Source: Taudactylus pleione
Taxonomy: Eukaryota > Chordata > Amphibia > Anura > Myobatrachidae
NCBI GenBank assembly: GCA_031769625.1
Contig: JAUIMM010001416.1
Coordinates: 124,001 to 188,000, forward strand
Length of the DNA stretch: 64,000 bases
Direction of reading: 5' to 3'
The position numbers were made by a program, and so were the translations under genes. The notes below the pieces were generated by a model. That model worked only from the letters and a program-made list of their open reading frames with translations. It had not been told where the DNA came from and ran no database searches. This document shows, piece after piece, positions 1 to 16,239 of the stretch (its first letter is position 1; each line of letters starts with the position of its first letter).

Positions 1-3000
1 TGTACTGTGATATATGCTACACTATACTGTACTGTAATATATGCTACACTATACTATGCTGTGATATCATATGCTGCACTATACTGTACTGTGATATATG
101 CTGCACTATACTATACTCTTATATCATATGCTGCACTATACTATACTGTGATATATGCTGCACTATACTTTACTGTGATATATGCTGCACTGTACTGTGC
201 TGTGATATCATATGCTGCTCTATACTATGCTGTGATATATTCTGCACTATACTATGCTGTGATAAATGCTGTACTATACTGTACTGTGATATCATATGTT
301 GAACTATACTGTACTGTGATATCATATGCTACACTATACTGTGATATATACTGCACTATACTGTACTGTGATATCATATGCTGCACTATACTGTACTGTG
401 ATATCATATGCTGCACTATACTATACTGTTATATCATATGCTGCACTATACTATACTGTGATATATGCTGCACTATACTTTACTGTGATATATGCTGCAC
501 TGTACTGTGCTGTGATATCATATGCTGCACTATACTATACTGTGATATATGCTACACTATACTATACTGTGATATCATATGCTACACTATACTATACTGT
601 GATATCATATGCTGCACTATACTATACTGTGATATATGCTACACTATACTGTACTGTGATATCATATGCTGCACTATACTATGCTGTGATATATGCTGCA
701 CTATACTTTACTGTGATATCATATGCTGCACTTTACTGTACTGTGATATCACATGCTGCACTATACTATACTGTGATATCATATGCTGCACTATACTATA
801 CTGTGATATTTTATGCTGCACTATATTGTACTGTGATATATGCTACACTATACTGTACTGTGATATATGCTACACTATATTGTACTGTGATATATGCTGC
901 ACTATACTATTCTGTGATATTTTATGCTACACTATACTGTACTGTGATATATGCTGCATTATACTGTACTGTGATATATGCTACACTATACTGTGCTGTG
1001 ATATCATATGCTGCACTATACTATGCTGTGATATCATATGCTGCACTATACTGTACTGTGATATCATATGCTGCACTCTACTGTGCTGTGATATCATGCT
1101 GCACTGTACTATGCTGTGATATCATATGCTGCACTATACTGTACTGTGATATCATATGCTGCACTGTACTGTGCTGTGATATCATATGCTGCTCTATACT
1201 ATGCTGTGATATATGAGGCACTAAACTGTACTGTGAAATCATATGTTGAACTATACTGTTCTGTGATATCATATGCTACACTATACTGTGATATATGCTG
1301 CACTATACTGTACTGTGATAACATATGCTGCACTATACTGTACTGTGATATCATATGCTGCACTATACTATACTGTTATATCATATGCTGCACTATACTA
1401 TACTGTGATATATGCTGCACTATACTTTACTGTGATATATGCTGCACTGTACTGTGCTGTGATATCATATGCTGCACTATACTATACTGTGATATATGCT
1501 ACACTATACTATACTGTGATATCATATGCTGCACTATACTATACTGTGATATCATATGCTGCACTATACTATACTGTGATATCATATGCTACACTATACT
1601 ATACTGTGATATCATATGCTGCACTATACTATACTGTGATATATGCTACACTATACTGTACTGTGATATCATATGCTGCACTATACTATGCTGTGATATC
1701 ATATGCTGCACTATACTATACTGTGATATATGCTGCACTATACTTTACTGTGATATCATATGCTGCACTATACTGTACTGTGATATCATATGCTGCACTA
1801 TACTGTACTGTGATATCATATGCTACACTATACTGTACTGTGATATCATATGCTGCACTATACTGTACTGTGATATCATATGCTGCACTTAACTGTACTG
1901 TGATATATGCTGCACTATACTGTACTGTGATATCATATGCTGCACTATACTATACTGTGATATCATATGCTGCACTATACTGTACTGTGATATTTTATGC
2001 TGCACTATATTGTACTGTGATATATGCTACACTATACTGTACTGTGAATTCATATGCTGCACTATAATGTGATATATGCTGCACTATACTGTACTGTGAT
2101 ATATGCTGCACTATACTGTACTGTGATATTTTATGCTGCACTATATTGTACTGTGATATATGCTACACTATACTGTAATATAATATGCTGCATTATACAG
2201 TACTGTGATATATGCTACACTATACTATGCTGTGATATCATATGCTGCACTATACTGTACTGTGATATATGCTGCACTATACTATACTCTTATATCATAT
2301 GCTGCACTATACTATACTGTGATATATGCTGCACTATACTTTACTGTGATATATGCTGCACTGTACTGTGCTGTGATATCATATGCTGCACTATACTATG
2401 CTGTGATATCATATGCTGCACTATACTATGCTGTGATAAATGCTGTACTATACTGTACTGTGATATCATATGTTGAACTATACTGTACTGTGATATCATA
2501 TGCTACACTATACTGTGATATATGCTGCACTATACTGTACTGTGATATCATATGCTGCAGTATACTGTACTGTGATATCATATGCTGCACTATACTATAC
2601 TGTTATATCATATGCTGCACTATACTATACTGTGATATATGCTGCACTATACTTTACTGTGATATATGCTGCACTGTACTGTGCTGTGATTTCATATGCT
2701 GCACTATACTATACTGTGATATATGCTACACTATACTATACTGTGATATCATATGCTGCACTATACTATACTGTGATATCATATGCTGCACTATACTATA
2801 CTGTGATACATGCTACACTATACTATACTGTGATATATGCTACACTATACTATACTGTGATATCATATGCTGCACTATACTATACTGTGATATATGCTAC
2901 ACTATACTGTACTGTTATATCATATGCTGCACTATACTATGCTGTGATATCATATGCTGCACTATACTATACTGTGATATATGCTGCACTATACTGTGAT

Positions 3001-6000
3001 ATCATATGCTGCACTATACTGTACTGTGATATATGCTGCACTTTACTGTGATATCATATGCTGCACTATACTGTACTGTGATATATGCTGCACTTTACTG
3101 TACTGTGATATCACATGCTGCACTATACTATACTGTGATATCATATGCTGCACTATACTATACTGTGATATTTTATGCTGCACTATATTGTACTGTGATA
3201 TATGCTACACTATACTGTACTGTGATATATGCTGCACTATACTATACTGTGATATTTTATGCTACACTATATTGTACTGTGATATATGCTGCACTATACT
3301 ATACTGTGATATTTTATGCTACACTATACTGTACTGTTATATATGCTACACTATACTGTGCTGTGATATCATATGCTGCACTATACTGTACTGTGATATA
3401 TGCTGCACTATACTTTACTGTGATATATGCTGCACTGTACTGTGCTGTGATATCATATGCTGCACTATACTATGCTGTGATATCATATGGTGCACTATAC
3501 TATGCTGTGATATATGCTGTACTATACTGTACTGTGATATCATATGTTGAACTATATTGTACTGTGATATCATATGCTACACTATACTGTGATATATGCT
3601 GCACTATACTGTACTGTGATATCATATGCTGCACTATACTGTACTGTGATATCATATGCTGCAATATACTATACTGTGATATATGCTGGACTATACTTTT
3701 CTGTGATATATGCTGCACTGTACTGTGCTGTGATTTCATATGCTGCACTATACTATACTATACTGTGATATATGCTACACTATACTATACTGTGATATCA
3801 TATGCTGCACTATACTATACTGTGATATCATATGCTGCACTATACTATACTGTGATATATGCTACACTATACTATACTGTGATATCATATGCTACACTAT
3901 ACTATACTGTGATATCATATGCTGCACTATACTATACTGTGATATATGCTACACTATACTATACTGTTATATCATATGCTGCACTATACTTTACTGTGAT
4001 ATATGCTACACTATACTGTACTGTGATATCATATGCTGCACTATACTATGCTGTGATATCATATGCTGCACTATACTGTACTGTGATATATGCTGCACTA
4101 TATTGTACTGTGATATATGCTACACTATACTGTACTGTAATATAATATGCTGCATTATACTGTACAGTGATATATGCTGCACTATCATATGCTGCTCTAT
4201 ACTGTACTGTGATATCATATGCTGCACTATACTATGCTGTGATATATGCTGCACTATACTGTACTGTGATATCATATGTTGAACTATACTGTACTGTGAT
4301 ATATGCTGCACTATACTGTACTGTGATATATGCTACACTATACTGTACTGTGATATCATATGCTGCACTATACTATACTGTGATATCATATGCTGCACTA
4401 TACTGTACTGTGATATCATATGCTGCACTATACTGTGATATATGCTACACTATACTGTACTGTAATATCATATGCTGCACTTAACTGTACTGTGATATAT
4501 GCTGCACTGTACTGTACTGTGATATCATATGCTGCACTATACTGTACTGTGATATCATATGCTGCACTATACTGTACTGTGATATTTTATGCTGCACTTT
4601 ACTGTACTGTGATATCATATGCTGCACTATAATGTGATATATGCTACACTATACTGTACTGTGATATCATATGCTGCACTATACTGTACTGTGATATTTT
4701 ATGCTGCACTATATTGTACTGTGATATATGCTACACTATACTGTACTGTAATATATGCTACACTATACTATGCTGTGATATCATATGCTGCACTATACTG
4801 TACTGTGATATCATATGCTGCACTATACTATACTCTTATATCATATGCTGCACTATACTATACTGTGATATATGCTGCACTATACTTTACTGTGATATAT
4901 GCTGCACTGTACTGTGCTGTGATATCATATGCTGCTCTATACTATGCTGTGATATATTCTGCACTATACTATGCTGTGATAAATGCTGTACTATACTGTA
5001 CTGTGATATCATATGTTGAACTATACTGTACTGTGATATCATATGCTACACTATACTGTGATATATACTGCACTATACTGTACTGTGATATCATATGCTG
5101 CACTATACTGTACTGTGATATCATATGCTGCACTATACTATACTGTTATATCATATGCTGCACTATACTATACTGTGATATATGCTGCACTATACTTTAC
5201 TGTGATATATGCTGCACTGTACTGTGCTGTGATATCATATGCTGCACTATACTATACTGTGATATATGCTACACTATACTATACTGTGATATCATATGCT
5301 ACACTATACTATACTGTGATATCATATGCTGCACTATACTATACTGTGATATATGCTACACTATACTGTACTGTGATATCATATGCTGCACTATACTATG
5401 CTGTGATATATGCTGCACTATACTTTACTGTGATATCATATGCTGCACTTTACTGTACTGTGATATCACATGCTGCACTATACTATACTGTGATATCATA
5501 TGCTGCACTATACTATACTGTGATATTTTATGCTGCACTATATTGTACTGTGATATATGCTACACTATACTGTACTGTGATATATGCTACACTATATTGT
5601 ACTGTGATATATGCTGCACTATACTATACTGTGATATTTTATGCTACACTATACTGTACTGTGATATATGCTGCATTATACTGTACTGTGATATATGCTA
5701 CACTATACTGTGCTGTGATATCATATGCTGCACTATACTATGCTGTGATATCATATGCTGCACTATACTGTACTGTGATATCATATGCTGCACTGTACTG
5801 TGCTGTGATATCATGCTGCACTGTACTATGCTGTGATATCATATGCTGCACTATACTGTACTGTGATATCATATGCTGCACTGTACTGTGCTGTGATATC
5901 ATATGCTGCTCTATACTATGCTGTGATATATGAGGCACTAAACTGTACTGTGAAATCATATGTTGAACTATACTGTTCTGTGATATCATATGCTACACTA

Positions 6001-6460
6001 TACTGTGATATATGCTGCACTATACTGTACTGTGATAACATATGCTGCACTATACTGTACTGTGATATCATATGCTGCACTATACTATACTGTTATATCA
6101 TATGCTGCACTATACTATACTGTGATATATGCTGCACTATACTTTACTGTGATATATGCTGCACTGTACTGTGCTGTGATATCATATGCTGCACTATACT
6201 ATACTGTGATATATGCTACACTATACTATACTGTGATATCATATGCTGCACTATACTATACTGTGATATCATATGCTGCACTATACTATACTGTGATATC
6301 ATATGCTACACTATACTATACTGTGATATCATATGCTGCACTATACTATACTGTGATATATGCTACACTATACTGTACTGTGATATCATATGCTGCACTA
6401 TACTATGCTGTGATATCATATGCTGCACTATACTATGCTGTGATATATGCTGCACTATAC
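1..6460. repeat. Higher-order duplication, offset about 4717 bp
   Basis: The block from position 1 to about 1740 recurs at about 4715-6460. The same order of variant units appears in both, including GATATATGAGGCAC at about 1207 and 5924, GAAATCATATGTTGAAC just after it, and GATAACATATG at about 1317 and 6034. Only scattered substitutions separate the copies, for example CTCTAC against CTGTAC at about 1077 and 5794. The offset is 4714 at the left end and 4717 after one 3-bp unit-length change. The first copy may extend beyond the window. Confidence 0.85.
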
Positions 6461-9400
6461 TTTACTGTGATATTTTATGCTGCACTATATTGTACTGTGA
6501 TATATGCTACACTATACTGTACTGTGCTATATGCTACACTATATTGTACTGTGATATATGCTGCACTATACTATACTGTGATATTTTATGCTACACTATA
6601 CTGTACTGTGATATATGCTACACTATACTGTGCTGTGATATCATATGCTGCACTATACTATGCTGTGATATCATATGCTGCACTATACTGTACTGTGATA
6701 TCTTATGCTGCACTATACTGTACTGTGATATCATATGCTGCACTATACTGTACTGTGATATCTTATGCTGCACTATACTATACTGTGATATATGCTACAC
6801 TATACTGTACTGTGATATATGCTACACTATACTGTACTGTGATATCATATGCTGCACTATACTGTACTGTGATATATTCTGCACTATACTGTACTGTGAT
6901 ATATTCTGCACTATACTGTACTGTGATATATTCTGCACTATACTGTACTGTGATATCATATGCTGCACTATACTATACTGTGATATATGTTACACTATAC
7001 TGTACTGCGATATCATATGCTGCACTATACTATACTGTGATATCATATGCTGCACTATACTGTACTGTGATATCATATGCTGCACTATACTATGCTGTGA
7101 TATCATATGTTGCACTATACTGTACTGTGATATATGCTACACTATACTGTACTGTGATATCAGATGCTGCACTATACTGTACTGTGATTTTTTATGCTGC
7201 ACTATATTGTACTGTGATATATGCTACACTATACTGTACTGTGATATCATATGCTGCACTATACTGTACTGTGATATTTTATGCTGCACTATATTGTACT
7301 GTGATATATGCTACACTATACTGTACTGTAATATAATATGCTGCATTATTCTGTACTGTGATATATGCTACACTATACTGTGCTGTGATATCATATGCTG
7401 CACTATACTATGCTGTGATATCATATGCTGCACTATACTGTACTGTGATATCATATGCTGCACTATACTATACTGTTATATCATATGCTGCACTATACTA
7501 TACTGTGATATATGCTGCACTATACTTTACTGTGATATATGCTGCACTGTACTGTGCTGTGATATCATATGCTGCACTATACTATGCTGTGATATCATAT
7601 GCTACACTATACTGTGATATATGCTGTACTATACTATACTGTGATATCATATGTTGAACTATACTGTACTGTGATATCATATGCTACACTATACTGTGAT
7701 ATATGCTGCACTATACTGTACTGTGATATCATATGCTGCACTATACTGTACTGTGATATCATATGCTGCAATATACTATACTGTGATATATGCTGCACTA
7801 TACTTTTCTGTGATATATGTTGCACTGTACTGTGCTATGATATCATATGCTGCACTATACTATACTGTGATATATGCTACACTATACTATACTGTGATAT
7901 CATATGCTGCACTATACTATACTGTGATATCATATGCTGCACTATACTATACTGTGATATATGCTACACTATACTATACTGTGATATCATATGCTACACT
8001 ATACTATACTGTGATATCATATGCTGCACTATACTATACTGTGATATATGCTACACTATACTATACTGTTATATCATATGCTGCACTATACTTTACTGTG
8101 ATATATGCTGCACTATACTATACTGTGATTTCATATGCTACACTACTATGCTGTGATACCATATGCTGCACTATACTATACTGTGATATTTTATGCTGCA
8201 CTATATTGTACTGTGATATATGCTACACTATACTGTACTGTAATATAATATGCTGCATTATACTGTACTGTGATATATGCTGCACTATACTATGCTGTGA
8301 TATCATATGCTGCACTATACTGTACTGTGATATCATATGCTGCACTATACTATGCTGTGATATCATATGCTGCACTATACTGTACTGTGATATCATATGC
8401 TGCACTATACTGTACTGTGATATAATATGCTGCCCTATACTGTACTGTGATATATGCTGCACTATACTGTACTGTGATATCATATGTTGAACTATACTGT
8501 ACTGTGATATCATATGCTGCACTATACTGTGATATATGCTGCACTATACTGTACTGTGATATCATATGCTGCACTATACTGTACTGTGATATATGCTGCA
8601 CTATACTGTACTGTGATATCATATGCTGCCCTATACTGTACTGTGATATCATATGCTGCACTATACTGTAATGTGATATATGCTGCACTATACTGTACTA
8701 TGATATATGCTGCACTATACTGTACTGTGATATATGCTGCACTATACTATACTGTGATATCATAAGCTGCACTATTCTGTGATATCATATGCTGCACTAT
8801 ACTATACTGTGATATCATATGCTGCACTATACTATACTGTGATATATGCTGCACTATACTGTGATATCATATGCTGCACTATACTGTACTGTGATATCAT
8901 ATGCTGCACTATACTGTACTGTGATATATGCTGCACTATTCTGTACTGTGATATCTTATGCTGCACTATACTATACTGTGATATATGTTACACTATACTG
9001 TACTGTGATATATGCTACACTATACTGTACTGTGATATCATATGCTGCACTATACTGTACTGTGATATATTCTGCACTATACTGTACTGCGATATCATAT
9101 GCTGCACTATACTATACTGTGATATATGCTGCACTATACTGTGATATCATATGCTGCACTATACTGTACTGTGATATATGCTGCACTATACTATTCTGTG
9201 ATATCATATGCTGCACTATACTGTACTGTGATATATGCTGCACTATACTGTACTGCGATATCATATGCTGCACTATACTATACTGTGATATATGCTGCAC
9301 TATACTGTGATATCATATGCTGCACTATACTGTACTGTGATATATGCTGCACTATACTGTTCTGTGATATCATATGCTGCACTATACTGTACTGTGATAT

Positions 9401-12400
9401 ATGCTGCACTATACTGTACTGTGATATCATATGCTGCACTATACTGTACTGTGATATATGCTACACTATACTATACTGTGATATCATATGCTGCACTATA
9501 CTGTACTGTGATATCATATGCTACACTATACTGTACTGTGATATCATATGCTGCACTATACTGTACTGTGATATCATATGCTACACTATACTGTACTGTG
9601 ATATCATATGCTGCACTTTACTGTACTGTGATATATTCCGCACTGTACTGTACTGTGATATCATATGCTGCACTATACTGTACTGTGATATCATATGCTG
9701 CACTATACTGTACTGTGATATTTTATGCTGCACTATATTGTACTGTGATATATGCTACACTATACTGTACTGTGATATCATATGCTGCACTATAATGTGA
9801 TATATGCTACACTATACTGTACTGTGATATCATATGCTGCACTATACTGTACTGTGATATTTTATGCTGCACTATATTGTACTGTGATATATGCTACACT
9901 ATACTGTACTGTAATATAATATACTGCATTATACTGTACTGTGATATATGCTACACTATACTATGCTGTGATATCATATGCTGCACTATACTTTACTGTG
10001 ATATATGCTGCACTGTACTGTGCTGTGATATCATATGCTGCACTATACTATGCTGTGATATCATATGCTGCACTATACTATGCTGTGATAAATGCTGTTC
10101 TATACTGTACTGTGATATCATATGTTGAACTATACTGTACTGTGATATCATATGCTACACTATACTGTGATATATGCTGCACTATACTGTACTGTGATAT
10201 CATATGCTGCACTATACTGTACTGTGATATCATATGCTGCACTATACTATACTGTGATATATGCTGCACTATACTTTACTGTGATATATGCTGCACTGTA
10301 CTGTGCTGTGATATATGCTGCACTATACTATACTGTGATATATGCTACACTATACTATACTGTGATATCATATGCTGCACTATACTATACTGTGATATCA
10401 TATGCTGCACTATACTATACTGTGATATATGCTACACTATACTATACTGTGATATCATATGCTACACTATACTATACTGTGATATCATGTGCTGCACTAT
10501 ACTATACTGTGATATATGCTACACTATACTGTACTGTGATATCATATGCTGCACTATACTATGCTGTTATATCATATGCTGCACTATACTATACTTTGAT
10601 ATATGCTGCACTATACTGTACTGTGATATATGCTGCACTTTACTGTACTGTGATATCACATGCTGCACTATACTATACTGTGATATCATATGCTGCACTA
10701 TACTGTGATATTTTATGCTGCACTATACTGTACTGTGATATATGCTACACTATATTGTACTGTGATATATGCTGCACTATACTATACTGTGATATTTTAT
10801 GCTACACTATACTGTACTGTGATATATGCTGCATTATACTGTACTGTGATATATGCTACACTATACTGTGCTGTGATATCATATGCTGCACTATACTATG
10901 CTGTGATATCATATGCTGCACTATACTGTACTGTGATATCATATGCTGCACTGTACTGTGCTGTGATATCATGCTGCACTGTACTATGCTGTGATATCAT
11001 ATGCTGCACTATACTGTACTGTGATATCATATGCTGCACTGTACTGTTCTGTGATATCATATGCTGCACTATACTATGCTGTGATATATGCTGCACTATA
11101 CTGTACTGTGATATCATATGTTGAACTATACTGTACTGTGATACATATGCTACACTATACTGTGATATATGCTGCACTATACAGTACTGTGATATATGCT
11201 GCACTATACTGTACTGTGATATCATATGCTGCACTATACTATACTGTGATATCATATGCTGCACTATACTGTACTGTGATATCATATGCTACACTATACT
11301 GTACTGTGATATCATATGCTACACTATACTGTACTGTGATATCATATGCTGCACTATACTGTACTGTGATATATGCTGCACTATACTGTACTGTGATATC
11401 ATATGCTGCACTATACTATACTGTGATATCATATGCTGCACTATACTGTACTGTGATATCATATGCTGCACTATACTGTACTGTGATATCATATGCTACA
11501 CTATACTGTACTGTGATATATGCTGCACTATACTGTACTGTGATATCATATGCTGCACTATACTGTACTGTGATATCATATAGTGCACTATACTGTACTG
11601 TGATATATGCTGCACTATACTGTACTGTGATATCATATGCTGCACTATACTGTACTGTGATATATGCTGCACTATACTGTACTATTAAATCATATGCTGC
11701 ACTATACTGTACTGTGATATCATATGCTGCACTATACTGTGATATTTTATGCTGCACTATATTGTACTGTGATATATGCTACACTATACTGTACTGTGAT
11801 ATATGCTACACTATATTGTACTGTGATATATGCTGCACTATACTATACTGTGATATTTTATGCTACACTATACTGTACTGTGATATATGCTGCATTATAC
11901 TGTACTGTGATATATGCTACACTATACTGTCCTGTGATATCATATGCTGCACTATACTATGCTGTGATATCATATGCTGCACTATACTGTACTGTGATAT
12001 CATATGCTGCACTGTACTGTGCTGTGATATCATGCTGCACTGTACTATGCTGTGATATCATATGCTGCACTATACTGTACTGTGATATCATATTCTACAC
12101 TATACTATACTGTGATATCTTATATTGCACTATACTGTACTGTGATATATGCTACACTATAGTATACTGTGATATCATATGCTATACTATACTGTACTGT
12201 TATATCATATGCTACACTATACTGTACTGTGATATCATATGCTGCACTATACTGTACTGTGATATATGCTGCACTATACTGTACTGTACTATGATATCAT
12301 ATGCTGCACTATACTGTACTGTGATATCATATGCTGCACTATACTGTACTGTGATATCATATTCTTCACTATACTATACTGTGATATCATATATTACACT

Positions 12401-15400
12401 ATACTGTACTGTGATATATGCTGCACTATAGTATACTGTGATATATGCTGCACTATACTGTACTGTGATATATGCTGCACTATACTGTACTGTGATATAT
12501 TATGCTGCACTATACTGTACTGTGATATCATATGCTGCACTATACTGTACTGTGATATCTTATGCTGCACTATACTGTACTGTGATATCATATGCTGCAC
12601 TATACTGTACTGTGATATCATGCTGCACTATACTGTACTGTGATATAATATGCTGCGCTATACTGTACTGTGATGTATGCTGCCCTATACTGTACTGTGA
12701 TATATGCTACACTATACTGTACTGTGATATCATGCTGCACTATACTGTACTGTGATATCATATGCTGCACTATACTGTACTGTGATATATGCTGCCCTAT
12801 ACTGTACTGTGATATATGCTGCACTATACTGTACTGTGATATAATATGCTGCACTATACTGTAGTGTGATATCATATGCTGCACTATACTATACTGTGAT
12901 ATCTTATGCTGCACTATACTGTACTGTGATATCATATGCTGCAATATACTGTACTGTGATATCATGCTGCACTATACTATACTGTGATATCATATGCTGC
13001 ACTATACTGTGATATCATATGCTGCACTATACTGTACTGTGATATCATATGCTGCACTATACTGTACTGTGATATATGCTGCACTATACTGTGCTATGAT
13101 ATCATATGCTACACTATACTATACTGTGATATATGCTACACTATACTGTACTGTGATATATGCTACACTATACTGTACTGTGATATCATATGCTGCACTA
13201 TACTATACTGTCATATATTCTGCACTATACTGTACTGTGTTATCATATGCTGCACTATACTATACTGTGATATATGTTACACTATACTGTACTGCGATAT
13301 CATATGTTGCACTATACAATACTGTGATATCATATGCTGCACTATACTGTACTGTGATATTATATGCTGCACTATACTGTGATATATGCTACACTATACT
13401 GTACTGTGATTTCATATGCTGCCCTATACTATACTGTGATATCATATGCTGCACTATACTATGCTGTGATATCATATGCTGCACTATACTGTACTGTGAT
13501 ATCATATTCTGCACTATACTGTACTGTGATATTTTATGCTGCACTATATTGTACTGTGATATATGCTACACTATACTGTACTGTGATTTCATATGCTACA
13601 CTATACTGTACTGTAATATAATATGCTGCATTATACTGTACTGTGATATATGCTACTCTATACTGTGCTGTGATATCATATGCTGCACTATACTGTACTG
13701 TGATATCATATGTTGAACTATACTGTACTGTGATATCATATGCTACACTATACTGTGATATATGCTACACTATACTGTACTGTGATATCATATGCTGCAC
13801 TATACTGTACTATGATATCTTATGCTGCACTATACTGTACTATGATATATGCTGCACTATACTGTACTGTGATATCATATGCTGCACTATACTGTACTGT
13901 GATATCATATGTTGAACTATACTGTACTGTGATATCATATGCTACACTATACTGTGATATATGCTGCACTATACTGTTCTGTGATATCATATGCTGCACT
14001 ATACTGTACTGTGATATCATATGCTACACTATACTGTACTGTGATATCTTATGCTGCACTATACTGTACTGTGATATCATATGCTGCACTATACTATACT
14101 GTTATATCATATGCTGCACTATACTATACTGTGATATATGCTGCACTATACTTTACTGTGATATATGCTGCAGTGTACTGTGCTGTGATATCATATGCTG
14201 CACTATACTATGCTGTGATATATGCTGCACTATACTGTACTGTGATATCATATGCTGCACTATACTATACTGTGATATATGCTGCACTATACTTTACTGT
14301 GATATATGCTGCACTGTACTGTACTGTGATATTTTATGCTGCACTATATTGTACTGTGATATATGCTACACTATACTGTACTGTGATATCATATGCTACA
14401 CTGTGCTGTAATATATATTATGCTGCATTATACTGTACTGTGATATATGCTACTCTATACTGTGCTGTGATATCATATGCTGCACTATACTGTACTGTGA
14501 TATCATATATTGAACTATACTGTACTGTGATATCATATGCTACACTATACTGTGATATATGCTACACTATACTGTACTGTGATATCATATGCTGCACTAT
14601 ACTGTACTATGATATCTTATGCTGCACTATACTGTACTATGATATATGCTGCACTATACTGTACTGTGATATCATATGCTGCACTATACTGTACTGTGAT
14701 ATCATATGCTGCACTACACTGTACTATGATATCTTATGCTGCACTATACTGTACTATGATATATGCTGCACTATACTGTGCTGTGATATCATATGCTGCA
14801 CTATACTGTTCTGTGATATCATATGCTGCACTATACTGTACTGTGATATCATATGCTGCACTATACTGTACTGTGATATCATATGCTACACTATACTGTG
14901 ATATATGCTGCACTATACTGTTCTGTGATATCATATGCTGCACTATACTGTACTGTGATATCATATGCTACACTATACTATACTGTGATATCATATTCCG
15001 CACTATACTGTACTGTGATATCATATGCTGCACTATACTGTACTGTGATATCTTATGCTGCACTATACTATACTGTGATATATGCTGCACTATACTTTAC
15101 TGTGATATATGGTGCAGTGTACTGTGCTGTGATATCATATGCTGCACTATACTATGCTGTGATATATGCTGAACTATACTTTACTGTGATATATGCTGCA
15201 CTGTACTGTACTGTGCTGTGATATCATATGCTGCACTATACTATGCTGTGATATCATATGCTGCACTATACTGTATTGTGATATCATATGCTGCACTATA
15301 CTATACTGTGATATATGCTGCACTATACTGTACTGTGATATCATATGCTGCACTATACTATGCTGTGATATCATATGCTGCACTATACTGTACTGTGATA

Positions 15401-16239
15401 TCATATTGTGCACTATACTATACTGTGATATATGCTGCACTATACTTTACTGTGATATCATATGCTGCACTATACTGTACTGTGGTATATGCTGCACTTT
15501 ACTGTACTGTGATATCACATGCTGCACTATACTATACTGTGATATTTTATGCTGCACTATATTGTACTGTGATATATGCTACACTATACTGTACTGTAAT
15601 ATATTATGCTGCATTATACTGTACTGTGATATATGCTACACTATACTATGCTGTGATATCATATGCTGCACTATACTGTACTGTGATATCATATGCTGCA
15701 CTATACTATGCTGTGATATATGCTGCACTATACTGTACTGTGATATCATATGTTGAACTATACTGTACTGTGATATCATATGCTACACTATACTGTACTG
15801 TGATATCATATGCTACACTATACTGTACTGTGATATCATATGCTGCACTATACTGTACTGTGATATATGCTACACTATACTGTACTGTGATATATGCTGC
15901 ACTATACTGTACTGTGATATATGCTGCACTATACTGTACTGTGATATCATATGCTGCACTATACTGTACTGTGATATATGCTGCACTATACTGTACTATG
16001 ATATATGCTACACTATACTGTACTGTGATATCATATGCTGCACTATACTATACTGTGATATCATATGCTGCACTATACTGTACTGTGATATAATATGCTA
16101 CACTATACTGTACTGTGATATCATATGCTGCACTATACTGTACTGTGATATCATATGCTACACTATACTATACTCTGATATCATATACTGCACTATACTG
16201 TACTGTGATATATGCTGCACTATACTGTACTGTACTGTG

